Shown piece by piece: positions 7,755 through 16,652 of a stretch of 64,000 nucleotides of DNA. Source of the stretch: Candidatus Magasanikbacteria bacterium RIFCSPHIGHO2_01_FULL_41_23 (lineage in GTDB: Bacteria; Patescibacteria; ABY1; Magasanikbacterales; UBA922); contig MFPT01000002.1 in NCBI GenBank assembly GCA_001782805.1, forward strand, positions 124,001 through 188,000, read 5' to 3'. The notes beneath the pieces were generated by a model that had not been told where the DNA came from, did not search any database, and saw nothing but the letters and a program-made list of their open reading frames with translations. Within the stretch, counting starts at the first letter, position 1. Every line of letters begins with the position of its first letter. Position numbers and translations under genes: made by a program.

Positions 7755-9002
7755 ATGAATTTATTTTTTAAAACAAGTTATGACGCTAACCACGCTGGTT
7801 ATTTTGGTGAATTTGGCGCCAGCTTTGTACCTGAGTTATTATCTCCTGCCCTAAAAAAATTAACAATTGAATATGAAAAAATAAAAATCGATCCTATTTT
7901 TAAAAAAGAATTAATGGATTTATACCAAAACTATTCCGGCCGTCCCACACCATTATATTTCGCGGAAAATTTAAGCAAAGAATTGGGCGGCGCGAAAATT
8001 TATTTAAAAAATGAAGGATTAAATCACACGGGCGCACATAAAATAAATCATTGTTTGGGTCAAGCCTTGCTGGCCAAACGAATGGGTAAAACCAGATTGA
8101 TTGCTGAAACCGGCGCCGGCCAACACGGGCTGGCGACAGCAACCGTAGCCGCGAAATTTGGTTTTAAATGCACGGTTTATATGGGCGCTGTTGACGTCGA
8201 ACGTCAGAGGCCAAATGTACTGTGGATGGAACAATTAGGTGCGGAAGTAATTCCGGTTGAGTATGGGAGCCAACGACTCAAAGACGCGGTCATGGCAGCA
8301 CTTCAAGACTGGATCACGCATGTGGATGACAGTTATTATTTGCTTGGTTCAGTGCTCGGGCCGCATCCATATCCATCAATGGTACGCGATTTTCAAAGTA
8401 TTGTTGGTTTGGAAGTGAAAGAACAAATTCAAAAAAAAGAAGGCCGTTTGCCGGATTATCTAATTGCCTGTGTTGGTGGTGGCAGTAACGCGATTGGTTT
8501 GTTTAATGCCTTTTTAGATGATAAAAATGTTCAAATGATCGGCGTTGAAGCCGGAGGAAAAGGAATTGAAAAAATCGGCGAACACGCTGCGCGTTTGCAA
8601 GGAACACAGCGAAAAGGCGTAGTGGAGGGATTCAAATCATTTTTTCTGACTGATGCTGATGGGCAAGTCCAACCAACACACAGTATTTCCGCAGGATTGG
8701 ATTACGCGGGTATCGGTCCCCAACATGCGCATTTATTTGACCAAAAACGCGTGATATACCACTACGCCACTGACGGCGAGGTAGTTTCCGCGTTTCAAAA
8801 ATTGACCAAAACTGAAGGTATTTTCCCCGCACTGGAATCAGCGCACGCAGTTGCGGAAGCGATCAAGTTGGCGCCAACATTATCAAAAGATAAAATAATT
8901 GTCGTAAATATTTCCGGACGCGGCGACAAAGATATTTTTACGATTGGAAAAATAATGGGTGATGAAAAATGGAAAACATATTTACGAACCATTTCAGAAT
9001 AA
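7755..9002 (+). CDS. trpB: Tryptophan synthase beta chain TrpB
   Basis: A 415-residue PLP enzyme that joins indole (channelled from TrpA) to serine to make tryptophan. It has the family start YFGEFGASFVPE, the PLP-lysine motif NHTGAHKIN (Lys96), ETGAGQHG and the phosphate loop VGGGSNAIG. The ATG at 7755 matches the usual TrpB N-terminus; in-frame ATGs at 7683 and 7731 would add unrelated residues. trpA follows after 4 bases. No other trp gene is in the window, so the pair may act in indole salvage or with genes elsewhere. Confidence 0.95.
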   Translation: MNLFFKTSYDANHAGYFGEFGASFVPELLSPALKKLTIEYEKIKIDPIFKKELMDLYQNYSGRPTPLYFAENLSKELGGAKIYLKNEGLNHTGAHKINHCLGQALLAKRMGKTRLIAETGAGQHGLATATVAAKFGFKCTVYMGAVDVERQRPNVLWMEQLGAEVIPVEYGSQRLKDAVMAALQDWITHVDDSYYLLGSVLGPHPYPSMVRDFQSIVGLEVKEQIQKKEGRLPDYLIACVGGGSNAIGLFNAFLDDKNVQMIGVEAGGKGIEKIGEHAARLQGTQRKGVVEGFKSFFLTDADGQVQPTHSISAGLDYAGIGPQHAHLFDQKRVIYHYATDGEVVSAFQKLTKTEGIFPALESAHAVAEAIKLAPTLSKDKIIVVNISGRGDKDIFTIGKIMGDEKWKTYLRTISE

Positions 9003-9006
9003 CCAT

Positions 9007-9765
9007 ATGCAAAAATTGAAATTGATGACGCATGCCGTGATTGGATACCCGACACTGGCAAAAACTCGCGAGCTTATAAAAGTTATGGCCGCGAGCGATG
9101 TTGATTACATTGAATTACAAATCCCTTTTTCCGATCCATTGGGAGATGGTCCAGTCATTCGGCGCGCAAACACCGTGGCTCTGCAACAAAAAACCAGAGT
9201 TGAAGATGCCTTTATTTTGGTCACGCAATTACGAACAGAGGATAAAATTGCGACTCCATTTTTTTTCATGACATACTTTAATATAATTTTTTCATATGAT
9301 CCTGAAAAATTTTGCGCGCGTGCAGCGAGTTGTGGCGTCCAAGGCTTGATTGTCCCGGATTATAATCCTGATTTAGATACACGGGAAAAATTACAAAGCA
9401 CAGCCAAAAAATTCGGCTTGATTTTGGTTTCTTTTCTTGGTCCAAACAGTAGTCCAAAAAAAATCAATGACTGTGCAAAAAATGCCGAAGGATTTATATA
9501 TTGTTTTGCGAATCAAGGAATTACCGGAACAAAAAATACCGCGCTTGAATCAGCACGACACTATCTTTTGAAAATAAAAAAACACGTGGCCATCCCCCTG
9601 GCTGTCGGTTTTGGAATTTCCACTGTCGAAGATATTCGCGCGCTTCAGGGCGCAGCCGACATTGTCATTATTGGCAGCGAATTGATTCGCGTTTTTGATA
9701 AATCCGGAATTGAAGGAGTAAAAATTAAGCTGACTGAATTAATTTCAGCTCTTGAATTCGAATAA
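9007..9765 (+). CDS. trpA: Tryptophan synthase alpha chain TrpA
   Basis: A 252-residue TIM-barrel enzyme that cleaves indole-3-glycerol phosphate to indole and glyceraldehyde 3-phosphate. The catalytic pair is present: Glu36 in YIELQIPFSDP and Asp47 in LGDGP. The phosphate-binding GFGIST and VIIGSEL are near the C-terminus. The start at 9007 gives the normal N-terminus (MTHAVIGYPT). It forms a two-gene operon with trpB. Confidence 0.95.
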   Translation: MQKLKLMTHAVIGYPTLAKTRELIKVMAASDVDYIELQIPFSDPLGDGPVIRRANTVALQQKTRVEDAFILVTQLRTEDKIATPFFFMTYFNIIFSYDPEKFCARAASCGVQGLIVPDYNPDLDTREKLQSTAKKFGLILVSFLGPNSSPKKINDCAKNAEGFIYCFANQGITGTKNTALESARHYLLKIKKHVAIPLAVGFGISTVEDIRALQGAADIVIIGSELIRVFDKSGIEGVKIKLTELISALEFE

Positions 9766-9793
9766 ATTAATTGCGCTCTATACGCAAGTGTTT

Positions 9794-11062
9794 TTATCCC
9801 ACAAATCCCTCATCCCGAAATTCAATCATTGCCTCCTCATCAAAATTCTTATCCAACATCGCGATAATACATTTTCCCAAATGGTACCCCAAATTTGGGG
9901 GTACTGCATTACCGATTTGTTTATACTGTACCGATGTCGAGCCGGCAAATTTCCAATCGTCGGGAAAAGTTTGGATGCGAGCGTATTCTTGAACAGTCAA
10001 CGGCCGAGTTTCTTCTGGGTGACATCGTTCAGTTTGTTTTTGCGCGGGCGCGCAGGTCAAAGTTAAACTCGGCTCATCCCAAGATAATCTTCGTGCCATT
10101 CCAGTTTTTCCTCCACCCATAAAATAACTTGCCTTCATATATTCTTTTTGCAAATCTTCCGACAAATCACGCCAACAGCCACCCGGCGGAACTTTTTCCA
10201 TTATTTCTTTTTTTCTTTTAGGATATTTTTGTCCTTCAGATTTTGGACAATCTTTAAAAGCTTCACGGAGTGAGACGGTGTAATCTTTTTCTTTGGGGAA
10301 AAAGAAAGGAATATTTTTTAAATCACTACGGATACCAATAATTATCAATCTTTCTCTTTTTTGTGGCACATCATGATACTGTGAACGCGCTATTTTGTAA
10401 GCAACTCGATAACCTAACTCTTTCAAAATATTTACCATTATTTCCAGTGTTTTTCCATTTTCATGACGCAACAAACCTTTGACATTTTCCCCCATGATAA
10501 TTTTTGGCTGGACTTCTTTTATACAACGCGCGAATTCAAAAAAAAGTGTTCCGCGCGCATCTTCAAAACCTTTTTTATTACCGGCATAGCTAAATGCCTG
10601 ACACGGAAAACCACCTTCAACTACATCAACTTTACCTTTATATTTTTTAAAATCAATTTTAGCAATATCCTCGTGTACAATATTCCAATCTTTTCGATTT
10701 AATCTTAAAGTAGCAACAGAATTTTTATCAATCTCATTTAACAAAACATGATTGAGCCCAGCGTGATCCAGACCCAAAGCTGTTCCACCCGCGCCAGCAA
10801 ATAAATCAATAACTTTATATTTACTTTTTTGCCTAGTTTTCAAAATTTTATAATTATTTACGGTCGATGTGCCAAAAATTTTACTGTGCAACTTTTTTAA
10901 CTCTTCAATATTAAAAAGCCTATGGTTCAACGGCGAACGATGGGCTTTTATGACTCCCCTTTTATCCCAACGTCGAATCGTATCTGACGATACACCAATT
11001 ACTTCGGCGGCTTCTATGACAGTCAGCATCTGCTGAGTATTTTTGAATAAGGTAGTTTGCAT
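9794..11062 (-). CDS. C5-cytosine DNA methyltransferase with N-terminal HTH domain
   Basis: A 422-residue protein. Residues 12-60 form a MerR/excisionase-type helix-turn-helix (LTVIEAAEVIGVSSDTIRRW, then GVIKAHRSPLNHRLF). From residue 83 on it is a type II C5 methylase: motif I DLFAGAGG (86-93), motif IV GFPCQAFS with catalytic Cys154, motif VI GENVKGL, motif VIII QKRERLIIIG, and motifs IX-X ending in QIGNAVPP. The HTH probably lets the enzyme control transcription of its own system; that is inference. The gene starts inside the 3' end of an Eco47II-like nuclease ORF. The partner's family suggests a GGNCC/GGWCC-type site, which is unproven. Confidence 0.9.
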   Translation of the reverse strand: MQTTLFKNTQQMLTVIEAAEVIGVSSDTIRRWDKRGVIKAHRSPLNHRLFNIEELKKLHSKIFGTSTVNNYKILKTRQKSKYKVIDLFAGAGGTALGLDHAGLNHVLLNEIDKNSVATLRLNRKDWNIVHEDIAKIDFKKYKGKVDVVEGGFPCQAFSYAGNKKGFEDARGTLFFEFARCIKEVQPKIIMGENVKGLLRHENGKTLEIMVNILKELGYRVAYKIARSQYHDVPQKRERLIIIGIRSDLKNIPFFFPKEKDYTVSLREAFKDCPKSEGQKYPKRKKEIMEKVPPGGCWRDLSEDLQKEYMKASYFMGGGKTGMARRLSWDEPSLTLTCAPAQKQTERCHPEETRPLTVQEYARIQTFPDDWKFAGSTSVQYKQIGNAVPPNLGYHLGKCIIAMLDKNFDEEAMIEFRDEGFVG

Positions 11063-11535
11063 ATTGGTATAACTTCAACATAATAACCAACATAGCCTTT
11101 GTATTTGGTGCTTAATAGTTTTTTTAGATCATCATAAATAGCGACTTTGTGATTACCTTTTGTGGTATTGTGTTTATTTTTTACTTCAGCAATTATTTTT
11201 GCATCTTTGTTTACTAGATCTACAACATTCCCTACGCCCAAACTTTCCCAGCCAGTAAAGTGGCCTAAGATTTCTTGATGAAAACTACCCAAAGCATTCT
11301 GGATTGTTTTTTGTACCTGTCGAGCACTTTCTTTTTTCATCCATTCAGCTGACGATATACCGGTCGTCATTACTTCAAAGAGGGCGGAAAATGGATCAAC
11401 AACATTTTTATAAAAATCTTTTTCAGAATTATTTACCGCATTTCTTGCTACACCCAAAACAAATTCAACACCTGAATATAAATCTTGATTGATAATAAAA
11501 GGTAAAAGTTGCTTTTTTGGTATTTGATAATCCAT
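11023..11535 (-). pseudogene. Eco47II/Sau96I-like restriction endonuclease, probably truncated
   Basis: A 170-residue ORF matching the Eco47II-type restriction endonuclease pattern: VDPFSALFEV, GSFHQEILGHFTGWESLG, and the catalytic VDLVNKDAKIIAEVKNKHN (Asp106, Glu117, Lys119). These are followed by GYVGYYVEVIP. Family members of about 230-260 residues continue past this point. Here the frame runs 40 bases into the methyltransferase gene and ends in an unrelated tail. The catalytic core is kept but the C-terminal part is missing, so activity is doubtful. Loss of the nuclease with retention of the methylase is common in decaying restriction-modification systems. Confidence 0.7.
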
Positions 11536-11598
11536 TTTTTTAGGTTAAACAACAAATTCAACTTATCTAGTATAAACTACGATAAATGACTTGTAAAC

Positions 11599-14187
11599 TT
11601 ACACCGACCTCCTTAAATACTCCCCCGTCGCGCTTCCGCTTTTCCGCGCCACTTCTTCCGGCGTGCCAGTCGCGACAATCATTCCGCCTTTGTCCCCGCC
11701 CTCTGGTCCCAAATCAATTATCCAATCCGCGGATTTGATGACATCTAAATTGTGTTCAATCACCATGACCGTATTGCCTTGACTGGCTAATTTTTGCAAC
11801 ACATCAATCAATTTGCGCACATCATCATAATGCAATCCGGTTGTCGGCTCATCCAGTAAATATAATGTTTTGGTCGTGCCACGTTTCGCCAGTTCTTTGG
11901 AAAGTTTAATGCGTTGCGCTTCGCCGCCGGACAATGTGGTGGCGGATTGACCGAGTGTGAGATATTCCAAACCAACGGCATTCAACATTTTTAATTTATC
12001 GGCAATGTAATGAACATCGGTAAAAAACTTTTCCGCGTCTTCCACTGTCATTTCCAAAATTTCCGAAATATTTTTGCCATTATATTTTACTTGCAAAGTT
12101 TCTTGAGTAAAGCGTTTACCGCGACAAATTTCGCAGACGATTTCCACGCTGGGCAAAAAATGCATTTCAATTTCAATCGTGCCCTTGCCTTCGCAATTTT
12201 CGCAACGGCCACCAGGCCGATTGAAACTAAAACGACCGACTTTATAGCCACGCATTTTAGCTTCGGGAGTGGCCGCAAAAATTTCGCGAATATAGTCAAA
12301 CGCTTTGGTGTAGGTGGCGGGATTACTGCGTGGCGTGCGACCGATGGGCGCTTGATCAATGACGACGATTTTATCAATGTATTCCAAACCGGTGATCGCG
12401 TCGTGCGCACCAACCACATAACGCGTCCAATTTAATTTATTGGAAATCGCGCGATGCAAAATATTGTGCATCAAAGTGGATTTGCCTGAGCCTGACACGC
12501 CGGTCAAACAGACAAATCGGCGCAACGGAATTTCCACAGTGATATTTTTTAAATTATGTTCACGCGCGCCTTTTATTTTTATTTTCGGGGTTGACGAATC
12601 AACTTTACGTCGTGATTCAGGCAAGGCAACTCTTAATTCTCGACGCAGATATCGGCCAGTCAAAGATTTATCCGTACTGCCTTGCACCGTAATCACGGGC
12701 AAATCTTGGCGCTGGATAAATTTTTTATTTAATAACATTTCGCGTGGTCCGGAAAAAACAATTTCCCCACCATGCTTGCCCGCGCCTGGTCCAATATCCA
12801 CAATCCAATCACTGGCCAAAATCGTATCTTCATCATGCTCCACCACAATTATCGTATTGCCCACATCGCACAAATTGCGCAAAGTGGAAACTAAACGAGC
12901 GTTGTCGCGTTGATGTAAACCAATGGTCGGTTCGTCAAGTACATACAATGCTCCCACGAGTTTGGTGCCCACTTGCGATGCCAGACGAATCCGTTGCGCT
13001 TCTCCGCCCGACAGCGTGCCCGCACGACGACCAAGCGTCAAATAATGCAGGCCAACATCAAACATAAATTGCAAGCGATTGCTGATTTCCCTAAACACAG
13101 CCGTGGCGATGGCCACTTCTTTCTCTGGCAATTCCAATTCAATCAGGGCAAAAAATTCGCGCGCATCCGCAATCGTCATGGTCGTCACTTCCCAAATATT
13201 TTTACCCGCAATTTTTACATTGAGCGCGTTGGCATTCAAACGCTTGCCCGCGCACACTGCACAAATTTCTTCACTGAAAATTTCCTTGACTCCCAAACCA
13301 GTGCACGATGCGCAATACCCGTATGGACTGTTAAAACTAAACAAACGCGGTTCAATTTCCGGAAAACTATAGCCATCACTCGGACAAGAATATTCCGTGC
13401 TGTAAATTTGTTCGGTTTTGTCGGGAAATTGAACAGTACACAAACCATTGGACAGTTGCACCGCGCTTTCCACGGCTTCATTCAAACGCTGAATATTCTC
13501 CGCGCTCGCATCATCTTGCAAAATGACAGAAGGAATACGATCAACTACAACCTCAATCGTATGTTTAAAATTTTTAGTAAGAGTAATCCGCTCGCGCAAA
13601 CTGGTTATTTTTCCATCCACCCGCACTTCCACAAATCCGGAATTATAAAAATCATAGAGCATCTGATAATACTCGCCTTTTCGTCCGCGCACCACGGGCG
13701 CGAAAATCAATAATTCTTCGCCGATATTTTTTTGGTTGTTGGCTTGATGATTTTTGATGCCCGCGTTAATTTTTTCCATCATTTCGTCGACGCTCATCTT
13801 GGCAATCTCTGTCCCGCACAGCGGACAAAACGGATGCCCGATGCGCGCGTACAACACACGCAAATAATCATAAATTTCCGTAATCGTCGCTACGGTGGAA
13901 CGCGGATTGGCGCTATGCGCTTTTTGGTCAATGGAAATCGCGGGCGACAATCCCTCAATCTCGTCAACATCCGGTTTTTGCATCCCGCCCAAAAATTGCC
14001 GCGCATAGGCCGACAAACTTTCAATATACCGACGCTGACCTTCGGCAAAAATCGTATCAAACGCCAAACTGGATTTGCCCGAACCGGACAAACCCGTAAA
14101 CACAATCATCTGATTGCGCGGAAGTTCCAAAGAAATATTCTTGAGGTTGTGTTCGCGGGCGCCACGGATAATGATCTTTTCTTGCAT
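11599..14187 (-). CDS. uvrA: UvrA excision repair ATPase, short form
   Basis: An 862-residue double ABC ATPase that scans DNA for damage and loads UvrB. The first Walker A is GLSGSGKSS and the second GVSGSGKST; both LSGGEAQRI signatures and the Walker B motifs LDEPTIGLH and LDEPTTGLH are present. The UvrB-binding region and the second zinc module (CENCEGKGTIEIEM to CEICRGKRF) are intact. Normal UvrA has about 940 residues. The shortening maps between CASCTGLGVKEIF and CAVCAGKRLN, where some 80 residues normally separate the two halves of the signature-domain insert. It is transcribed alone. Confidence 0.95.
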   Translation of the reverse strand: MQEKIIIRGAREHNLKNISLELPRNQMIVFTGLSGSGKSSLAFDTIFAEGQRRYIESLSAYARQFLGGMQKPDVDEIEGLSPAISIDQKAHSANPRSTVATITEIYDYLRVLYARIGHPFCPLCGTEIAKMSVDEMMEKINAGIKNHQANNQKNIGEELLIFAPVVRGRKGEYYQMLYDFYNSGFVEVRVDGKITSLRERITLTKNFKHTIEVVVDRIPSVILQDDASAENIQRLNEAVESAVQLSNGLCTVQFPDKTEQIYSTEYSCPSDGYSFPEIEPRLFSFNSPYGYCASCTGLGVKEIFSEEICAVCAGKRLNANALNVKIAGKNIWEVTTMTIADAREFFALIELELPEKEVAIATAVFREISNRLQFMFDVGLHYLTLGRRAGTLSGGEAQRIRLASQVGTKLVGALYVLDEPTIGLHQRDNARLVSTLRNLCDVGNTIIVVEHDEDTILASDWIVDIGPGAGKHGGEIVFSGPREMLLNKKFIQRQDLPVITVQGSTDKSLTGRYLRRELRVALPESRRKVDSSTPKIKIKGAREHNLKNITVEIPLRRFVCLTGVSGSGKSTLMHNILHRAISNKLNWTRYVVGAHDAITGLEYIDKIVVIDQAPIGRTPRSNPATYTKAFDYIREIFAATPEAKMRGYKVGRFSFNRPGGRCENCEGKGTIEIEMHFLPSVEIVCEICRGKRFTQETLQVKYNGKNISEILEMTVEDAEKFFTDVHYIADKLKMLNAVGLEYLTLGQSATTLSGGEAQRIKLSKELAKRGTTKTLYLLDEPTTGLHYDDVRKLIDVLQKLASQGNTVMVIEHNLDVIKSADWIIDLGPEGGDKGGMIVATGTPEEVARKSGSATGEYLRRSV

Positions 14188-14212
14188 AATTTTGGATATA
14201 AAATGGAAAATT

Positions 14213-14228
14213 GCCCTCGGGTGAGGGC
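14213..14228 (-). promoter_or_regulatory. Hairpin in the uvrA leader
   Basis: gccctc/gagggc with a 4-base loop lies between the uvrA promoter and start codon, followed on the minus strand by aattttcc. It could act as a weak attenuator. Confidence 0.45.
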
Positions 14229-14246
14229 ATATACAAATATGGAAAA

Positions 14247-14275
14247 AGTATAGAGGAAAGTGGGGGAATGGTCAA
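14247..14275 (-). promoter_or_regulatory. uvrA: uvrA promoter
   Basis: On the minus strand TTGACC (14270-14275) and TATACT (14247-14252) are separated by exactly 17 bases. Transcription would start about 50 bases before the uvrA ATG. Confidence 0.8.
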
Positions 14276-14282
14276 TAAAAAA

Positions 14283-14363
14283 ACCGATACCAATTATACA
14301 AGTATCGATTTAAAACAAATTAAAATGTGTTTGCCCGCCCGTGTTGTCGACGCATGGGCGGAC
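14283..14363 (-). terminator. Double hairpin terminator after the 72-residue gene
   Basis: A GC-rich 16-bp imperfect stem (tgtttgcccgcccgtg with catgggcggacaaaca, about 14324-14363) is followed by cgatac/gtatcg (about 14286-14311) and a run of seven T on the minus strand. Confidence 0.65.
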
Positions 14364-14391
14364 AAACACGGGCGGTTGGATGGTGTGCGCC

Positions 14392-14610
14392 TTACACTGA
14401 GCGCAGCTTCCTCCTGAAGTCAGGCTTAGGAAGAACCCTGACCTGAATCACGACATGCGCATCCCCTCTTGAGCAGGGAAACGCAGGCGTCCCCAGAATG
14501 AGAGACACTGCATGGTAAGCCTTGCCTTCCCAAACAAACGGTGGCATCTTCATGTAAGCCGACCCGTCGTGCTCGAACCACTCGCCGATTTTGAGATTTT
14601 CCACAGTCAC
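14392..14610 (-). CDS. Small hypothetical protein, codon-distinct class
   Basis: A soluble 72-residue protein starting with GTG, preceded by CAGGGAG about 10 bases upstream. I recognise no domain. The N-terminal part (LKIGEWFEHDGSAYMKMP) looks like a small beta-sheet protein and the C-terminus is basic (PDFRRKLRSV). Its base composition is visibly more GC-rich than uvrA next door. Hairpins close it at the 3' end. Confidence 0.5.
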   Translation of the reverse strand: MTVENLKIGEWFEHDGSAYMKMPPFVWEGKAYHAVSLILGTPAFPCSRGDAHVVIQVRVLPKPDFRRKLRSV

Positions 14611-14691
14611 TATTTCTGTTCTCCCTGCGGTAAAAACCGCATTGTTCTTTGGACAATATAATCATATTCCAGTGCATATTGCAAATAAATA

Positions 14692-14720
14692 TGACTTTGG
14701 TTATGATACCAGTCTATACT
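14692..14720 (+). promoter_or_regulatory. Possible promoter of the lipoprotein gene
   Basis: TATACT at 14715-14720 is a good -10 element. The -35 match 17 bases upstream is weak (TGACTT). Confidence 0.4.
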
Positions 14721-14744
14721 TTTTATTTATTTAATTTAGTTTTT

Positions 14745-15197
14745 ATGAAGCACGTCAAAAACTACTCGGTCTTGGGCGCAACTGCTCTTTTATTTCTTGG
14801 CGCAGGTTGTGCCAACACGCCTGTCCAACCAGAAGCAAAACCAGTAAACGAAGCCGTACCGGTTTCGGCTCCAGCAGTATCCGTGGAAACAACTATCACA
14901 GCTCCAGCAACCAATGAACTTTCTCTTACCGGTGAAGCAAAAGGCAATATGCTTGTCCATCTTAGTTTTACCACTCCGGCTGAAATGGACAAAGATGTTC
15001 AAGGATTTAGACTGCTCATGGGTCGAGAAGAAAACCCAACACCCCAAACTGCCACCGATTGGTATGATCTTGGCTCAGCTCACCGAAGCAAAGATTGGAC
15101 TGTAAACGCGATCGGCTCGCGTCATTTCCGCGTTTGCACACTGATAAAAAATCAATGCCAAACATTTAGTAATAATCTGGAATTGGACGTTAAATAA
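14745..15197 (+). CDS. Putative lipoprotein of unknown function
   Basis: A 150-residue protein with a bacterial lipoprotein signal: a basic start (MKHVKNYS), a hydrophobic stretch and the lipobox LGAGC with Cys22. A Pro/Ala/Val-rich linker runs to about residue 55. A compact C-terminal domain follows, with two cysteines (VCTLIKNQC) that may form a disulfide outside the cell. The ATG at 14745 gives a proper signal sequence; the upstream in-frame ATG at 14649 would spoil it. It overlaps the convergent DUF218 gene by 8 bases. Confidence 0.7.
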   Translation: MKHVKNYSVLGATALLFLGAGCANTPVQPEAKPVNEAVPVSAPAVSVETTITAPATNELSLTGEAKGNMLVHLSFTTPAEMDKDVQGFRLLMGREENPTPQTATDWYDLGSAHRSKDWTVNAIGSRHFRVCTLIKNQCQTFSNNLELDVK

Positions 15198-15837
15198 AAA
15201 ACTTAGGAAGCGGTTTTGTAATTTTAATTTGCCAAACCGCCTTTAACCGCGCCAACCATTCGCGCGGTTTTTCTATTCGCCAAGAATTATATTCGCGATA
15301 ATCCGCATTGACCGGCACCACATTCATCCCCATCGATTCGCATAAATATACTATCCGCGGCAAATGAAATGATTGTGACACGACAATCGCGTTTTTGATT
15401 CCATATAATCTGGTTTCGCGCCAACAACTTTCATAAGTTCTATACCCGTGCGGATCAATCATAATATCTTGAACCGCGACTCCATTGGCAATTACTAAAG
15501 AACGCATTGCGGATATTTCATCAGCACGAGAAGCGCCATCATCGCCGGTCAAAAATAATTTTTGCACTTTTTGTTGTTTATACAAATCAATACCAATCAG
15601 CACGCGATCATATTGCATGTCGCTCATTTCGGTTTTGGTTTTCATTCCTCCGCCAAAAATAATCGCAATAGTTGAGGTTGGCGCTTGCGCTAATTTAAAA
15701 ATTCGCGACGAATTATTTAAAATTATAAAATTCGCCAATAACAAAAAAAATAATCCAATGGCAAACGAAATCATCGACGACCAACCAATTAATTTTAATT
15801 TTTTAGAAAATATCATTTTAATTATACTATCTTCCAA
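15190..15837 (-). CDS. DUF218 (YdcF/SanA-like) membrane protein
   Basis: A 215-residue protein with one membrane segment (about residues 17-40) and an extracytoplasmic DUF218 domain. Motifs seen are AIIFGGGM, LFLTGDDG, DPHGYRTYESCWR and VVSQSFHLPRIVYLC. SanA/YdcF proteins are linked to envelope integrity and cell-wall metabolism, and some bind nucleotide cofactors. The exact reaction is unknown. The N-terminal 15 residues may include a few too many; a later Met is possible. Confidence 0.8.
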   Translation of the reverse strand: MEDSIIKMIFSKKLKLIGWSSMISFAIGLFFLLLANFIILNNSSRIFKLAQAPTSTIAIIFGGGMKTKTEMSDMQYDRVLIGIDLYKQQKVQKLFLTGDDGASRADEISAMRSLVIANGVAVQDIMIDPHGYRTYESCWRETRLYGIKNAIVVSQSFHLPRIVYLCESMGMNVVPVNADYREYNSWRIEKPREWLARLKAVWQIKITKPLPKFFI

Positions 15838-16041
15838 TTAATAAAATAATCAAACCAAAATCAATCATTAAATTAAATTTAAAAAATACTGAATATTTAT
15901 TAGTATATATTGAGATACGATATTCGTAAACCTTTGAAAATTCCTCAAAACACAAATACTTTTTTATGTTTTTAGGAATTTGGCCAGAGAGGAAGCTGGC
16001 CAGAGGTGGGAGGAAGTGGCGAGGACAGAGGACAACGGCGG
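15838..16041. other. Gene-free stretch
   Basis: AT-rich up to 15970, then ggccag/ctggcc forms a hairpin at about 15978-15999 that may terminate the codon-distinct gene to the right. Nothing coding was found. Confidence 0.4.
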
Positions 16042-16491
16042 TTAGTCGGTGAAGCCGAAAAGCGAACGGCGGCGGAACTGTCCCTTCGCAGGGACACGCA
16101 CCAGACGACGCCAGTCAACATTGCCATCAAGGCAGAGCGCAGTGCCACTCCGCACCGAGCCAAGCCCGATGATCGGATCTCGCCGCTGTTCTTCGGGACA
16201 CTGGATCCCGATTGCCAGCGTGTGACTCGCCCGCATGAGCTTCTTTCCGGAGGTTTCTTCCCAGACCATGATTCCCTCGCTGGAGGGATCTTGGTCAAAC
16301 CTCACAAGATGAACATCCGCGGATTCGCGCAAGAACATCTGTTCGGGAGCAAACAAGCTCCCAATGTCAAACGTAACCTCGTTGTAGTTGCCGAGACGGA
16401 TCGCCTCGGCAATTCCCATCATGGTATAGGGCCGAAGACATATCGTCTTCACGACCGTACCAACCAGCGGCGCCATATTTGGCGATCGCAT
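16042..16491 (-). CDS. Hypothetical protein, codon-distinct class
   Basis: A soluble 149-residue protein with no recognised domain. The start at 16491 is preceded on the minus strand by GGGAGGTGAT, one of the strongest SD sequences in the window; the ATG at 16503 lies inside the SD region and is not used. Codons are rich in C and G at third positions, unlike the uvrB gene beside it. The C-terminal tail is basic (KGQFRRRSLFGF). Confidence 0.55.
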   Translation of the reverse strand: MRSPNMAPLVGTVVKTICLRPYTMMGIAEAIRLGNYNEVTFDIGSLFAPEQMFLRESADVHLVRFDQDPSSEGIMVWEETSGKKLMRASHTLAIGIQCPEEQRRDPIIGLGSVRSGTALCLDGNVDWRRLVRVPAKGQFRRRSLFGFTD

Positions 16492-16652
16492 ATCACCTCC
16501 CAATGTACGAGTTTTTGTTGGTTGTTAAGTCAGAATTTCTCCCGACTGTTTTCTGCGCTTCATTACTTTAATAAAGAGAAAAAACAGTGGAGAAAAATAA
16601 AATATAGAAAAAACTGATTAAAAAAATTTATACCATAAAACTACGACGTTTG

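Noticed and set aside
12973..13713. 246-codon open frame on the + strand opposite uvrA
   Set aside because: Composition is that of an antisense shadow; uvrA on the other strand has all motifs and no promoter or SD supports the + frame.
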